64,000 bases of DNA, taken from NCBI RefSeq assembly GCF_030811475.1, contig NZ_JAUSQV010000001.1, forward strand, positions 3,545,001 through 3,609,000, in the 5' to 3' direction. This stretch comes from Nakamurella flavida. Lineage in GTDB: Bacteria; Actinomycetota; Actinomycetes; Mycobacteriales; Nakamurellaceae. A program made the position numbers and the translations under genes. Under the pieces are notes generated by a model, which was not told the DNA's origin, searched no databases, and worked only from the letters and a program-made list of their open reading frames with translations. Shown one piece after another: positions 16,578 through 25,281 of the stretch (positions are counted from its first letter, which is position 1; the number at the start of each line of letters is the position of its first letter).

Positions 16578-17965
16578 GCGAGGCACCGGAGTTCGACCAC
16601 CGGGACCAGGGCACGGCCGAGGGACTGTGGCGGGAGGCCCTGCCGGGACTGATCGGGCCCCTGGACGACGCCGGTCTCGAGCACCTCGTGGTGCTCGCCG
16701 CCCATCCCGACGACGAGAGCCTGGGCGCCGGTGGACTGCTCGCCCGGGCGGCGGCCCGGGGCATCGACGTCACGGTGATCATCGCGACCTCGGGCGAGGG
16801 GTCGCACCCGGAATCTCCCACCCACACCCCGGCCGGCCTGGCCGAGGTCCGCGAGGCCGAGGCCCGGGCGGCGGTGGCCGTGCTCGCCCCGACCGCGGCG
16901 CTGCAGTTCCTGCGCCTGCCCGACGGCGGGCTGGCCGGTCACGCCGTCGAGCTGACCCGGGCGCTCGAACGGCGGGTGGCGGCCGGCGGCACCGGGACGT
17001 GGCTGGCCGCACCGCTGCGCGGGGACGGGCACACCGATCACGACGCCGCCGGGCTGGCGGCCGCCGATGTCGCCGAGCGCACCGGCTGCGCCCTGCTGGA
17101 GTACCCGATCTGGTTGTGGCACTGGGGTTCTCCGGGCAATGCCCTGCTGACGGGAGCGGTCGCCCTGACGCTGACCGGGTCCGAGCTGGAGACCAAGCGC
17201 CGGGCCCTGCAGGACTACCGCAGTCAGGTGCTGCCGCTGTCCGACGCTCCCGGGGACGAGGCGGTGGTGCCGCCGGCGTTCCGCGAGCACTTCGACCGCG
17301 ACGTCGAGGTGTTCCTGGTTTCCGGACTGGGAGCCGGCAGCCGGGTCGCCGCGTCCGGTGGTGCCCGTGGCGGGGAGAGCCTGGACCGGGCCTTCTTCGA
17401 CGACTTCTACACCGGCGGCGCGGACCCGTGGGGGTTCGAGGACCGGTGGTACGAGCGCCGCAAGCGGGCGGTGACCCTCGCCGCGCTGCCCCGGGCGCGC
17501 TTCCGTCGGGCGTTCGAACCGGGCTGCTCGATCGGCGTGCTGACCGCGGAGCTGGCGCCCCGGTGCGACGAGCTGCTGTCCACCGACATCGCGCAGGCCC
17601 CGCTGGAGCGGGCCCGGCAGCGGCTCGCCGGGTCGCCGCACGTCCGCTTCGAGCAGCGGACGGTCCCGCGGGACTGGCCGGCGGGGCTGTTCGACCTGAT
17701 CGTCGTCTCCGAGATCGGCTACTACTGCTCGCGGGCCGATCTGGCCGAGCTGGTCCGCCGGTCGGCGGAGGCGCTGACCCCCGACGGGGTGCTGCTGACC
17801 TGCCACTGGCGGCATCCGGTGGCCGACTACCCGCTGCGCGGCGACGAGGTGCAGGCCGCGTTCCGCGCGTCGTCGGGGCTGACGGTGATCGCCGAGCACG
17901 TCGAGGCCGATTTCCGGCTGGACCTGCTGGTCCGACCGGTGTCCCGTCCCGGGATCGGGTCGTGA
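16571..17965 (+). CDS. PIG-L deacetylase fused to a SAM-dependent methyltransferase (NodS-like)
   Basis: A 464-residue bifunctional protein. Residues 35-245 form a PIG-L/LmbE domain with AAHPDDESLGAGG (HPDDE 45-49) and GDGHTDHDAAG as the second metal motif. After a short linker, residues 265-460 form a class I methyltransferase starting SLDRAFFDDFYTGGADPWGF, with SAM motif I as FEPGCSIGVLT and motif II around LSTDIAQAPLERA, of the NodS type that N-methylates deacetylated amino sugars. The domain order suggests removing an acyl group and then methylating the freed amine; this is inferred. ATG 16571 (or GTG 16574) overlaps the upstream gene; the stop overlaps the next gene as GTGA. Confidence 0.88.
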   Translation: MVSEAPEFDHRDQGTAEGLWREALPGLIGPLDDAGLEHLVVLAAHPDDESLGAGGLLARAAARGIDVTVIIATSGEGSHPESPTHTPAGLAEVREAEARAAVAVLAPTAALQFLRLPDGGLAGHAVELTRALERRVAAGGTGTWLAAPLRGDGHTDHDAAGLAAADVAERTGCALLEYPIWLWHWGSPGNALLTGAVALTLTGSELETKRRALQDYRSQVLPLSDAPGDEAVVPPAFREHFDRDVEVFLVSGLGAGSRVAASGGARGGESLDRAFFDDFYTGGADPWGFEDRWYERRKRAVTLAALPRARFRRAFEPGCSIGVLTAELAPRCDELLSTDIAQAPLERARQRLAGSPHVRFEQRTVPRDWPAGLFDLIVVSEIGYYCSRADLAELVRRSAEALTPDGVLLTCHWRHPVADYPLRGDEVQAAFRASSGLTVIAEHVEADFRLDLLVRPVSRPGIGS

Positions 17966-18717
17966 ACGCACCCCGGCGGAACGACCGGCGCATCGACGTG
18001 GTGGCGGTGGTGGTCCCCGCGCGTGACGAGCAGGACCGGTTGCCCGGGTGCCTGCTGGCGCTGTCCGCCGCGGCCCGCGCCGTGCAGGCCCTCCCCGTCG
18101 CACCCCGCGTGCGGGTGCTGGTCGTGCAGGACCGGTGCACCGACGGGACCGGGCGGGTGGTCGCGTCCTGGCCGGAGGTGGAGACGGTGCTGACCTCGGT
18201 CGGCCGGGTCGGCGGCGCCCGCGCCGCCGGCATCGCCCGGATCCTGCAGACCGAGGCGGCCGCCGGGGTGCCGGCCGAACGGGTCTGGATCGCCTGCACG
18301 GACGCCGACTCGCTGGTCCCCGCCACCTGGCTGCACACGCACCTGCGGCACGCCCGGGCCGGTGACGACCTCCTGCTGGGCATGGTGCGGCTGCACGGCG
18401 ACGACCTCTCCGCCGCGGCCATGCGGGACTTCGCGGCCCGACACCCGGCCCGCGACGGACATCCGCACGTGCACGGCGCCAACCTCGGGGTCCGGGGGGA
18501 CGCCTACCGCGCCGCCGGCGGTTTCCCCGATGTCGCCGAGCACGAGGACGTGCTGCTGAGCCGGGCGGTCCGGGACGGCGGCGGGCGGGTCGCCGCCGTC
18601 GCCGCCAGTCCGGTGCTCACCAGTGCCCGCCTGCACGGTCGGCTGGCCGGGGGGATGTCCGGCTACCTCCGCGAGATGGTCGCCTCGGTGGAACCGCGGT
18701 GGCGGCCGTCCGCCTGA
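17962..18717 (+). CDS. Family 2 glycosyltransferase
   Basis: A 251-residue GT-A glycosyltransferase: VAVVVPARDEQDRL at the N-terminus, VVQDRCTDGT, and ACTDADSLVP as the metal-binding DxD-like site. A C-terminal acceptor region includes HGANLGVRGDAYRAAGGF and a catalytic ED candidate in AEHEDVLLSRAV. There are no membrane helices, so it acts in the cytosol or at the membrane surface. GTG 17962 overlaps the PIG-L/methyltransferase stop (GTGA). Last gene of the three-gene operon; donor and acceptor unknown. Confidence 0.88.
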   Translation: MNAPRRNDRRIDVVAVVVPARDEQDRLPGCLLALSAAARAVQALPVAPRVRVLVVQDRCTDGTGRVVASWPEVETVLTSVGRVGGARAAGIARILQTEAAAGVPAERVWIACTDADSLVPATWLHTHLRHARAGDDLLLGMVRLHGDDLSAAAMRDFAARHPARDGHPHVHGANLGVRGDAYRAAGGFPDVAEHEDVLLSRAVRDGGGRVAAVAASPVLTSARLHGRLAGGMSGYLREMVASVEPRWRPSA

Positions 18718-18760
18718 GCCCGGCCGCCCGGCCGCCCGGCCGTTCCGGGTCGGGGCTCAG
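18713..18760. terminator. Bidirectional terminator-like hairpin
   Basis: CTGAGCCC (18713-18720) pairs with GGGCTCAG (18753-18760); the loop is filled with CCCGGCCG repeats. It overlaps the stop codons of both convergent genes. No U-tract, as usual in this GC range. Confidence 0.45.
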
Positions 18761-19410
18761 CCGACGGCGGCGACCGCCTGCTCGACGGCGATGTCGCCTC
18801 CGATCAGCTCCAGGGTGTGCCCGGCGGTCTCCGGGCGGTCCAGCAGGGCCAGCAGCACCGCGGCGACGTCCTCGCGGGGCACCTCGCCGGGCGCCGGCTC
18901 TGCGCTCAGGGCCACCCGGCCGGTCCCGGCCCCATCGGTCAGTCGGCCCGGCCGGAGCACCGTCCAGTCCAGGTCACGGGCGCGCAGGTCGTCGTCGGCG
19001 GCCCTCTTCGCCGCCATGTAGGCCGTGAACACCTCGCCCCAGCCGGGATCGGCGGGGCCGTCCGCGCCGGCGGCGGAGACCATCAGGTACCGGCGGACGC
19101 CGGCCGCCTGCGCCGCATCGGCGAGCAGCACCGCCCCGCCGCGGTCCACGGTGTCCTTGCGGGCGGCTCCGCTGTCCGGACCGGCACCCGCGGCGAAGAC
19201 GACCGCGTCCGCTCCGCGCAGCGTGCCGACCAGGTCGTCGGCGGTGTCGTTCTCCAGGTCGAACCGTTCCGGGTTCGCGCCCACCGCGAGCAGGTCGTCG
19301 TCGTGATCGTGTCCGCGGACCAGGCCGATGACCCGGTCACCCCGCTCGGCCAGCAGGCGGGACAGGGCCAGGGCGATCTTGCCGTGGCCTCCGGCGATGA
19401 CGACGTTCAT
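18757..19410 (-). CDS. Atypical SDR-type NAD(P)-binding protein
   Basis: A 217-residue single-domain Rossmann protein of the atypical SDR (NAD(P)H-binding, YwnB/SDR_a5) type. The N-terminal dinucleotide motif is VVIAGGHGKIA, then VVFAAGAG, a catalytic-region YMAAKRAAD, and the WTVLRPGRLTDG motif typical of this group. No partner gene. Substrate unknown; members are often annotated as epimerases or flavin-reductase-like. ATG 19410 follows an AGGAG ribosome-binding site. Confidence 0.85.
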   Translation of the reverse strand: MNVVIAGGHGKIALALSRLLAERGDRVIGLVRGHDHDDDLLAVGANPERFDLENDTADDLVGTLRGADAVVFAAGAGPDSGAARKDTVDRGGAVLLADAAQAAGVRRYLMVSAAGADGPADPGWGEVFTAYMAAKRAADDDLRARDLDWTVLRPGRLTDGAGTGRVALSAEPAPGEVPREDVAAVLLALLDRPETAGHTLELIGGDIAVEQAVAAVG

Positions 19411-19602
19411 GAGAACTCCTCTGCTCCGGATGTCCGGTCCGGCTGCCGGCCGGGCCCGCGCACCCGGCGAATCCGGTCACGGTAGGCCGCGTCGGCGGAC
19501 CATGATCGGACAGGTCGGGCGGGGCCGCCCTCGGCGTAGCGTCCCGGACGTGCCCGCGCAGGTCGCGAGGGCGTCCGGCATTCGGAGAGGACGGCCACCG
19601 AG

Positions 19603-19887
19603 ATGGCTACCGCAACCTGGAACGGCGTGGTGATCGCGGAGAGCGACGCCACCGAGATCGTCGAGGGCAACCACTACTTCCCGGCCGACTCGGTCCGGCA
19701 GGACGTGCTGGTGCCCAGCGCCACCACGACCGTGTGCCCCTGGAAGGGCACGGCGTCGTACTGGACGCTGTCCGTGGACGGCGAGCAGAACACCGACGCG
19801 GCCTGGTTCTACCCGGAGCCCAAGGAGGCCGCGGCGCAGATCGCCGGGCACGTCGCGTTCTGGAAGGGCGTCACCGTCACCGACTGA
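19603..19887 (+). CDS. DUF427 domain protein
   Basis: A 94-residue protein that is essentially one DUF427 domain: ATWNGVVIAESD near the start, GNHYFPADSV, the conserved TTVCPWKGTASYWTL motif, and AAWFYPEPKEAA. Function is unknown. The domain is a compact beta barrel with conserved Cys, Trp and Tyr. It stands alone, ahead of a terminator-like hairpin. Confidence 0.9.
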   Translation: MATATWNGVVIAESDATEIVEGNHYFPADSVRQDVLVPSATTTVCPWKGTASYWTLSVDGEQNTDAAWFYPEPKEAAAQIAGHVAFWKGVTVTD

Positions 19888-19896
19888 TCGGTGCCG

Positions 19897-19912
19897 CCCC
19901 GGGCGCCCGGGG
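19897..19912 (+). terminator. Terminator-like hairpin after the DUF427 gene
   Basis: Perfect palindrome CCCCGGGCGCCCGGGG, 10 nt after the stop codon, followed by AAAT. Confidence 0.5.
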
Positions 19913-19957
19913 AAATGAGGTCGGGGACGGTCGCTGCCGGCTGGCAGGATCGCGGCC

Positions 19958-21631
19958 ATGAGTGCCACGTTGATCGCCCGCGGGGTCGGGGTCGCCCATG
20001 GTGACCGCACCGTGTTCGCCGGGTTGGACCTGACGGTCGGGCCGGGCGACGTGGTCGGCCTGGTCGGGGCGAACGGGGCCGGCAAGTCGACCCTGCTGCG
20101 GCTGCTGGCCGGGCTGACCGCCCCCGACGAGGGCACCCTGGACCTCGCTCCGGCCGACGCGACCGTCGGCTACCTGCCGCAGGAGGTCGAGCGGCGGGCC
20201 GGCGAGGACGTCGTGGAGTTCCTCACCCGCTCCACCGGGGTCGGTGCCGCGCAGGCCGAGATGGACGCCGCGGCCGAGGATCTCGGTGCCGGCGTGGACG
20301 GCGCCGACGACCGGTACGCCATCGCCCTGGACCGGTGGCTGGCCCTGGGCGCGGCCGATCTGGACGAGCGGATCGACGCCGCCCTCGTCGAGGTCGGGCT
20401 GGTGCCGGTGAGCGGCGAGCCGGCCCGCGATCTGGCCATGACGGCGCTGTCCGGCGGGCAGGCGGCCCGGGTCGGTCTGGCCCTGCTGCTGCTCGCCCGG
20501 TTCGAGGTGTTCCTGCTGGACGAGCCGACCAACGATCTGGACCTGGACGGCCTGGACCGGCTCGAGCGCTTCGTCCAGGAGCGGGCCGCGGGCGGGTCGA
20601 CGGTGGTGCTGGTCTCGCACGACCGCGAGTTCCTGGCCCGCTGCGTGACGATCGTCGTGGAGCTCGATCTGGCCCAGCAGCAGATCGCCGTCTACCGCGG
20701 CGGCTACCAGGCCTATCTGGCCGAGCGGGAGGTCGCCCGCCGGCACGCCCGGGAGGCCTACGAGGAGTACGCCGAGCGCAAGTCCGACCTGCAGGAGCGC
20801 GGCCGCACGCAGCGGGCGTGGATGGACAAGGGCCTGCGTGCAGCGGCGAAGAAGTCCAAGGACAACGACAAGATCAGCCGCGGGCACCGGGTCGAGCAGA
20901 CCGAGAAGCAGGCGGCCAAGGCCAGTCAGACCGACCGGCTGATCGAGCGGCTCACCGAGGTGGCCGAGCCGCGCAAGGAATGGACCCTGCAGTACTCCAT
21001 CAAGGCCGCCGCGCGGTCGGGCAGCGTGGTGCTGGCCGCCCGCGGTGCCACGGTCCGGCGGGGCGAGTTCGTCCTGGGGCCGGTCGATCTGCAGATCGAC
21101 GCGGGGGACCGGATCGCGGTGACCGGCCCGAACGGCGGCGGCAAGAGCACCCTGCTGGCCCTGCTGCTCGGCCGGCTGGCCCCGGACACCGGCACCGTGA
21201 CCCGGGGGTCCTCGGTGGCGATCGGGGAGATCGACCAGGCGCGCGCGTTGCTGGGCACCGCCGCCGGCGGGGGCGGCAGCCTGCTGGCCGCGTTCGAGGT
21301 GCTGCTGCCGGACGAGCGCCCGGAGGAGATCCGCACCCTGCTGGCGAAGTTCGGGCTGGGCGCCGACCACGTCGTCCGGGACGACTCGTCGCTGTCGCCG
21401 GGGGAGCGCACCCGCGCCGCCCTCGCCCTCCTGCAGGCCCGTGGGGTGAATCTGCTGGTGCTCGACGAGCCCACCAACCACCTGGACCTGCCGGCCATCG
21501 AGCAGCTGGAGCAGGCGTTGAACGCTTACCCGGGCACCTTCCTGCTGGTCACCCACGATCGCCGGATGCTGGAGACGGTCCGGGTCGACCGGCGCTGGGA
21601 CGTCCGGGCGGGACGGGTCACCGAGAGCTGA
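19958..21631 (+). CDS. ABC-F family ATPase
   Basis: A 557-residue soluble protein with two ABC domains and no membrane part. Domain 1: GANGAGKST, LSGGQAARVGLALLLL, FLLDEPTNDLDL. An interdomain linker (about 245-340) is rich in Lys/Arg/Glu. Domain 2: GPNGGGKST, LSPGERTRAALALLQ, LLVLDEPTNHLDL. ABC-F proteins act on ribosomes in translation or antibiotic protection; this one cannot be assigned to a resistance subgroup by eye. ATG 19958 follows CAGGAT by 7 nt with no ribosome-binding site, another possible leaderless start. Confidence 0.93.
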   Translation: MSATLIARGVGVAHGDRTVFAGLDLTVGPGDVVGLVGANGAGKSTLLRLLAGLTAPDEGTLDLAPADATVGYLPQEVERRAGEDVVEFLTRSTGVGAAQAEMDAAAEDLGAGVDGADDRYAIALDRWLALGAADLDERIDAALVEVGLVPVSGEPARDLAMTALSGGQAARVGLALLLLARFEVFLLDEPTNDLDLDGLDRLERFVQERAAGGSTVVLVSHDREFLARCVTIVVELDLAQQQIAVYRGGYQAYLAEREVARRHAREAYEEYAERKSDLQERGRTQRAWMDKGLRAAAKKSKDNDKISRGHRVEQTEKQAAKASQTDRLIERLTEVAEPRKEWTLQYSIKAAARSGSVVLAARGATVRRGEFVLGPVDLQIDAGDRIAVTGPNGGGKSTLLALLLGRLAPDTGTVTRGSSVAIGEIDQARALLGTAAGGGGSLLAAFEVLLPDERPEEIRTLLAKFGLGADHVVRDDSSLSPGERTRAALALLQARGVNLLVLDEPTNHLDLPAIEQLEQALNAYPGTFLLVTHDRRMLETVRVDRRWDVRAGRVTES

Positions 21632-21658
21632 TCCGGGCGCGGCCGGGGACCGCGGGGG

Positions 21659-21679
21659 CGGGACCGGCGGCCGGTCCCG
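21659..21679 (+). terminator. Terminator-like hairpin after the ABC-F gene
   Basis: CGGGACCGG, loop CGG, CCGGTCCCG: a 9-bp perfect stem 27 nt after the stop codon. Confidence 0.45.
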
Positions 21680-21699
21680 GCGCGGGGCATGATCGGGGG

Positions 21700-22176
21700 G
21701 TGCCCGACTGGATCGCCCTGCTGATCCCGCTCGTGCCGTTGCTCGCGCTGATGGTCATCCTGTTCGTCGCCGCCCGCCGGGCCCGGGTCCGGCGGCGCAT
21801 CGCCACTGTCCCGCGGGGCTGGATCCGCACCCTCGGGGTGGTGGTCAGCGAGCGCGAGTTCTCCCGTTCGCAACTGGACCTGCACGGCGACCGGTTCCGG
21901 GTCCAGGTCCGGCAACCGGTGATCAGCTTCAAGGACCCGGCCGGCCGGGAGATCACCTTCCCCTCGCGCATCTTCGCCGCGGCCATGCCCCGGCCCGGGG
22001 CGTTCGTCGAGGTGCTCTACGACCCCACCGACCCCACCCGGGCGCGCATCGCCCCGGAGTCGGTGCCCACCGTGGGCCGATCGGTCTCCACCTGGACCCT
22101 GGTGGTCGGCATGGTGGTGGCCGTCGTGCTCTTCCTCGGTGTCCTGGCCACCGGGATCGCCTTCCTCAACGCCTGA
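21700..22176 (+). CDS. DUF3592-type membrane protein
   Basis: A 158-residue protein with one hydrophobic helix near each end (about 7-25 and 128-150) and a soluble beta-rich middle. The middle contains GRVQV-like strands, FPSRIFAAAMPRPGAFVEVLYDPTDPTRARI, the signature pattern of DUF3592 (a small SH3-like domain between helices). Function unknown. GTG 21700 lies 6 nt after CATGAT, again compatible with a leaderless mRNA. Confidence 0.75.
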   Translation: MPDWIALLIPLVPLLALMVILFVAARRARVRRRIATVPRGWIRTLGVVVSEREFSRSQLDLHGDRFRVQVRQPVISFKDPAGREITFPSRIFAAAMPRPGAFVEVLYDPTDPTRARIAPESVPTVGRSVSTWTLVVGMVVAVVLFLGVLATGIAFLNA

Positions 22177-22179
22177 CGG

Positions 22180-22204
22180 GCCCACCGTGGTGCGGTCGGT
22201 GGGC
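22180..22204. terminator. Bidirectional terminator-like hairpin
   Basis: GCCCACCG (22180-22187) pairs perfectly with CGGTGGGC (22197-22204). It lies between two convergent genes, 3 nt after one stop codon and 5 nt before the other. Confidence 0.5.
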
Positions 22205-22208
22205 GGCG

Positions 22209-23048
22209 TCAGCCCGCCGGCGGCGTCGGGCGGACGACCGTGTCCACGTATCGCGTCGCCGGTGTCGACCAGCGCGTGTGCAGGCTGCTGAACACCCGCC
22301 AGGCCGCCGCCCCCGGCCAGTCCGCCGGCAGCAGACCGATCGGGAGGCCCGGGTCCAGCCGGGGGAACTGGCGCCAGTGGTCGACCAGGTGCAGGTGGTC
22401 GGCGAAGACGCGCCCGTCGGTCGCCGGCCGGACCGCGGGGGAATCGGGGTCGACGCGGCCGCCGGTCTCCCAGTCGCCGAGGAAGTCCCGGTACATCGCG
22501 GCCAGGCCGGCCAGGTCCCACCACTGCGCGACCGGGGCAGGATCCGGTCCGTGTCCGGTGAACCAGGTGACGAACCGGTCCAGATCGGCGTCCCGCAGCT
22601 GCTCACGGGCGGGTGCGGCCAGGTTCGCCGGCGCCACCCACACCCCGGGGCCGACCGTCCCGAAGCCCAGCCAGGTCAGTTCGGCCCGCAGCCGGTGCCG
22701 GGCGGCGCGGTCGGTCTCCGGGACGGAGAACACGGCCAGCACCCAACCGGCGCTCACGTCGGCGTCGAACGCGCCGTACCGGAAGATCCGCCCGTCCCCG
22801 CGGGCCAGGTCGGCCGCCCCGGCCCCGGTGAGCAGGTAGCCCGCCACGCCCCCGCGGCTCTGCGCGGCCAGCAGCCCGCGGGCCTTGATGCGGACCAGGG
22901 CCTGTCGGACGGCCGGCCCGCCGACTCCGGCGGGCGCCAGGACGGCGATCAGGTCGGCCACGGCGATCCAGCCGCCCAGCCGGCGCAGGTGCAGCCCGGC
23001 GAAGGTCTCGATCAGCGAGCCCGGCGTGCGGCGCCCCGGCGCCGTCAC
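22209..23048 (-). CDS. PaaX-family transcriptional regulator
   Basis: A 279-residue regulator: an N-terminal winged helix (about 8-75, SLIETFAGLHLRRLGGWIAVADLIAVL), a central domain with WVLAVFSVPETDRAARHRLRAELTWLGFG and GVWVAPANL, and a C-terminal ligand domain. This is the order of PaaX, the phenylacetyl-CoA-responsive repressor. GTG 23048 overlaps the kynU stop (GTGA), so it is the last gene of a kynA-kynU-regulator block. It may respond to a tryptophan catabolite such as an anthranilate or kynurenine derivative. That ligand is inferred from position only. Confidence 0.88.
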   Translation of the reverse strand: MTAPGRRTPGSLIETFAGLHLRRLGGWIAVADLIAVLAPAGVGGPAVRQALVRIKARGLLAAQSRGGVAGYLLTGAGAADLARGDGRIFRYGAFDADVSAGWVLAVFSVPETDRAARHRLRAELTWLGFGTVGPGVWVAPANLAAPAREQLRDADLDRFVTWFTGHGPDPAPVAQWWDLAGLAAMYRDFLGDWETGGRVDPDSPAVRPATDGRVFADHLHLVDHWRQFPRLDPGLPIGLLPADWPGAAAWRVFSSLHTRWSTPATRYVDTVVRPTPPAG

Positions 23049-24280
23049 CGACCGATCTCGCGCATCACCGCCAGCGCGTCCCAGACCTCGACGAAGGACG
23101 CCGGCAGCGGGGAGACCCCCAGGCGCACCACGTCCGGGGTCCGGAAGTCCGGCAGCACACCGGCTTCCACGAGGGCGGCGCACACCTGGCGGGCGTCGGC
23201 GCGGGCGACGCTGACGTGCCCACCGCGGCGGGCCGGGTCCCGCGGCGAGGCCAGCGTGAAACCCTCCGGGGCCAACCAGGAGTCGGCCAGTTCGACGACG
23301 AGCTCGGTGAGGGCGACGGCCTTCGCGCGGACGGCCGGCATGCCGGCCTCGGCGATGACCCGGGCGCCCTCGCGGACGGCGAGCACCCCGGGGATCGAGG
23401 GCGTCCCGGACATCATCGAGCGGATGCCCGGAGCGGGCCGGTAACCCTGTTCCATCTCGAACGGGTCGGCCCGGCCGAGCCAGCCCCACAGCGGTTGGTC
23501 GAGCCGGTCGTGGTGCCGGGCGGCGGCGTAGAGGAAGGCGGGCGCGCCGGGTCCCGCGCCGACGAACTTGTAGGTGCAGCCGACGGCGAAATCGACCTCC
23601 CAGGCGTCCAACTCGATCTCGCAGGCACCGACCGAGTGGCAGAGGTCCCAGACCACGAGCGCCCCGGCACGGTGGGTGGCCGCGGTGATCGCAGCGGCGT
23701 CGGCGAGATGGCCGGAACGGTAGGCGACGTGGCTGAGCGCGACGACGGCCACGCGCTCGTCCAGCACCTCGGCCAGGGCGTCCACGGTGACCCCGCCGTC
23801 CACCGAACCGGGCAGCCAGGCGATCTCCAGGCCGAGGTCGCGCACGACGGACTCGACCACGAACCGGTTGGTGGGGAAGTGGTCCCGGTCGATGACGATG
23901 CGGGTGCGGTCGGGACGCAGGGCGAGCGCGGCCCGCAGGGTCTTGTAGAAGTTGATCGTGGTGGAGTCCGCGATCAGCGTCTGCCCGGCGGCGGCGCCCA
24001 GGGTGGCGGCCGCGAGCTCGTCGCCGACCTGTTCGGGCAGCTCCATCCAGCCCTCGCTCCAGCCGCGGATCAGTCGCCCCGCCCACTGCTCCCGGATGAA
24101 GGCGTCGGACCGCTCCGCGATGGCGGCCAGTGGGCGGCCGAGGGAGTTGCCGTCCAGGTAGGCCGTCACCCCCGGGGCCAGCGGGAGATACCGGTCGCGG
24201 AAGTGCGCCAGCGGGTCGGCCACGTCCAGGGCGGCGGCGTCCTCGCGGCTGGTGGCGGTGGCGGGCAGGGTGCTGGTCAC
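23045..24280 (-). CDS. kynU: Kynureninase
   Basis: A 411-residue PLP enzyme that splits L-kynurenine into anthranilate and alanine. Family marks are YLDGNSLGRP, STTINFYKTLRAAL, DRDHFPTNRF, WDLCHSVGA (PLP-binding Asp212) and CTYKFVGAGPGAPAF (Schiff-base Lys238). Full length. It lies downstream of kynA across a 97-nt gap that holds an 18-bp tandem repeat, and its stop overlaps the PaaX-type regulator. Kynurenine formamidase (kynB) is not in the window. Confidence 0.96.
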   Translation of the reverse strand: MTSTLPATATSREDAAALDVADPLAHFRDRYLPLAPGVTAYLDGNSLGRPLAAIAERSDAFIREQWAGRLIRGWSEGWMELPEQVGDELAAATLGAAAGQTLIADSTTINFYKTLRAALALRPDRTRIVIDRDHFPTNRFVVESVVRDLGLEIAWLPGSVDGGVTVDALAEVLDERVAVVALSHVAYRSGHLADAAAITAATHRAGALVVWDLCHSVGACEIELDAWEVDFAVGCTYKFVGAGPGAPAFLYAAARHHDRLDQPLWGWLGRADPFEMEQGYRPAPGIRSMMSGTPSIPGVLAVREGARVIAEAGMPAVRAKAVALTELVVELADSWLAPEGFTLASPRDPARRGGHVSVARADARQVCAALVEAGVLPDFRTPDVVRLGVSPLPASFVEVWDALAVMREIGR

Positions 24281-24308
24281 GGGTTCGGCGCCTCTCGGGT
24301 GGGCGGTG

Positions 24309-24362
24309 CTGGTCGGACGGGCGGGGCTGGTCGGACGGGCGGGGCTGGTCGGACGGGCGGGG
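24309..24362. repeat. Three perfect 18-bp tandem repeats between kynA and kynU
   Basis: The unit CTGGTCGGACGGGCGGGG occurs at 24309-24326, 24327-24344 and 24345-24362. It sits in the intercistronic gap, upstream of the kynU ribosome-binding site on the minus strand. Confidence 0.9.
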
Positions 24363-24377
24363 TGGGACCGGCGGTGA

Positions 24378-25274
24378 TCAGCGGGGCCGGCCGATCTCGG
24401 TGCGGACGGCCCACAGTTCGGGGAAGAAGGTGAGCTCCAGGGCCTTGGCCAGGAACGAGGCGCCGGAGGAGCCGCCGGTCCCGCGCTTGAACCCGATGAT
24501 GCGCTCGACGGTCTTGAGGTGCCGGAACCGCCACGTCTGGAAGGTGTCCTCGATGTCGACGAGCTCCTCGCACGCCTCGTAGACCTCCCACTGGCTCTCC
24601 GGCTGCTCGTAGATCCCGACGAACATCGCGACCAGCGCCTCGTCCCGCAGGTGCGGGGTGCTGCGGTCCCGGTCCAGGAGCACGGCGGGGACCGCGTATC
24701 CGCGACGGTGCAAGTAGAGCAGGAACTCCTCGTACAGGCTGGGTGCGGCCAGGGCGGCGGACAGCGTCGCGGTGGCCGCGGGGTCGTGGGCGAACACCGG
24801 GATCATCGCGGCGTTCTTGTTGCCGAGCAGGAACTCCAGCAGCCGGTACTGCGCCGACTGGAACCCGGAGGCCTGGCCGAGCTGATCCCGGAACTGGGCG
24901 TACTCGGTGGGGGTGAGGGTGGCCAGCACCGACCACTGATCGGTCATCTGTCGCTGGATGTGCTTGACCCGGGCGAGCCGCTTGAGGGCGGGGGACAGTT
25001 CGTCCCGGGCGATCAACGCCATCGCCGACCGCAGTTCGTGCACGACCAGCTTGATCCACAGCTCGGTGGTCTGGTGCTGGACGATGAACAGCATCTCGTC
25101 GTGGTGGTCGGAGACGGGCTGCTGGGCGGCCAGCAGGACGTCCAGGCGCAGGTAGTCCGCGTAGTTGGAACGGGCGATGTCCCGGTGGATGGACGCCTCG
25201 AGCGGCCGTGCCCCGGCCGGTGCCCCACCCGACCCGTCCAGCGGTGGGGTGACGGGCAGCGGCTGGGTGGTCAT
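24378..25274 (-). CDS. kynA: Tryptophan 2,3-dioxygenase
   Basis: A 298-residue heme enzyme that opens the indole ring of L-tryptophan to N-formylkynurenine. Recognisable stretches are [39 protein letters not shown], and the C-terminal [34 protein letters not shown]. Full length, with a ~30-residue variable N-terminus. ATG 25274 sits 7 nt behind a -10 box, so a leaderless mRNA is likely. First gene of the tryptophan catabolic block. Confidence 0.96.
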   Translation of the reverse strand: MTTQPLPVTPPLDGSGGAPAGARPLEASIHRDIARSNYADYLRLDVLLAAQQPVSDHHDEMLFIVQHQTTELWIKLVVHELRSAMALIARDELSPALKRLARVKHIQRQMTDQWSVLATLTPTEYAQFRDQLGQASGFQSAQYRLLEFLLGNKNAAMIPVFAHDPAATATLSAALAAPSLYEEFLLYLHRRGYAVPAVLLDRDRSTPHLRDEALVAMFVGIYEQPESQWEVYEACEELVDIEDTFQTWRFRHLKTVERIIGFKRGTGGSSGASFLAKALELTFFPELWAVRTEIGRPR

Positions 25275-25281
25275 GCCCGTC

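Noticed and set aside
18713-18760. CCCGGCCG triplet repeat as a separate repeat element
   Set aside because: It forms the loop of a convergent terminator-like hairpin and is probably just local GC-rich low complexity.
24309-24362. CRISPR-like repeat array
   Set aside because: The 18-bp units are directly abutting with no spacers; it is a simple tandem repeat. No cas genes are present.
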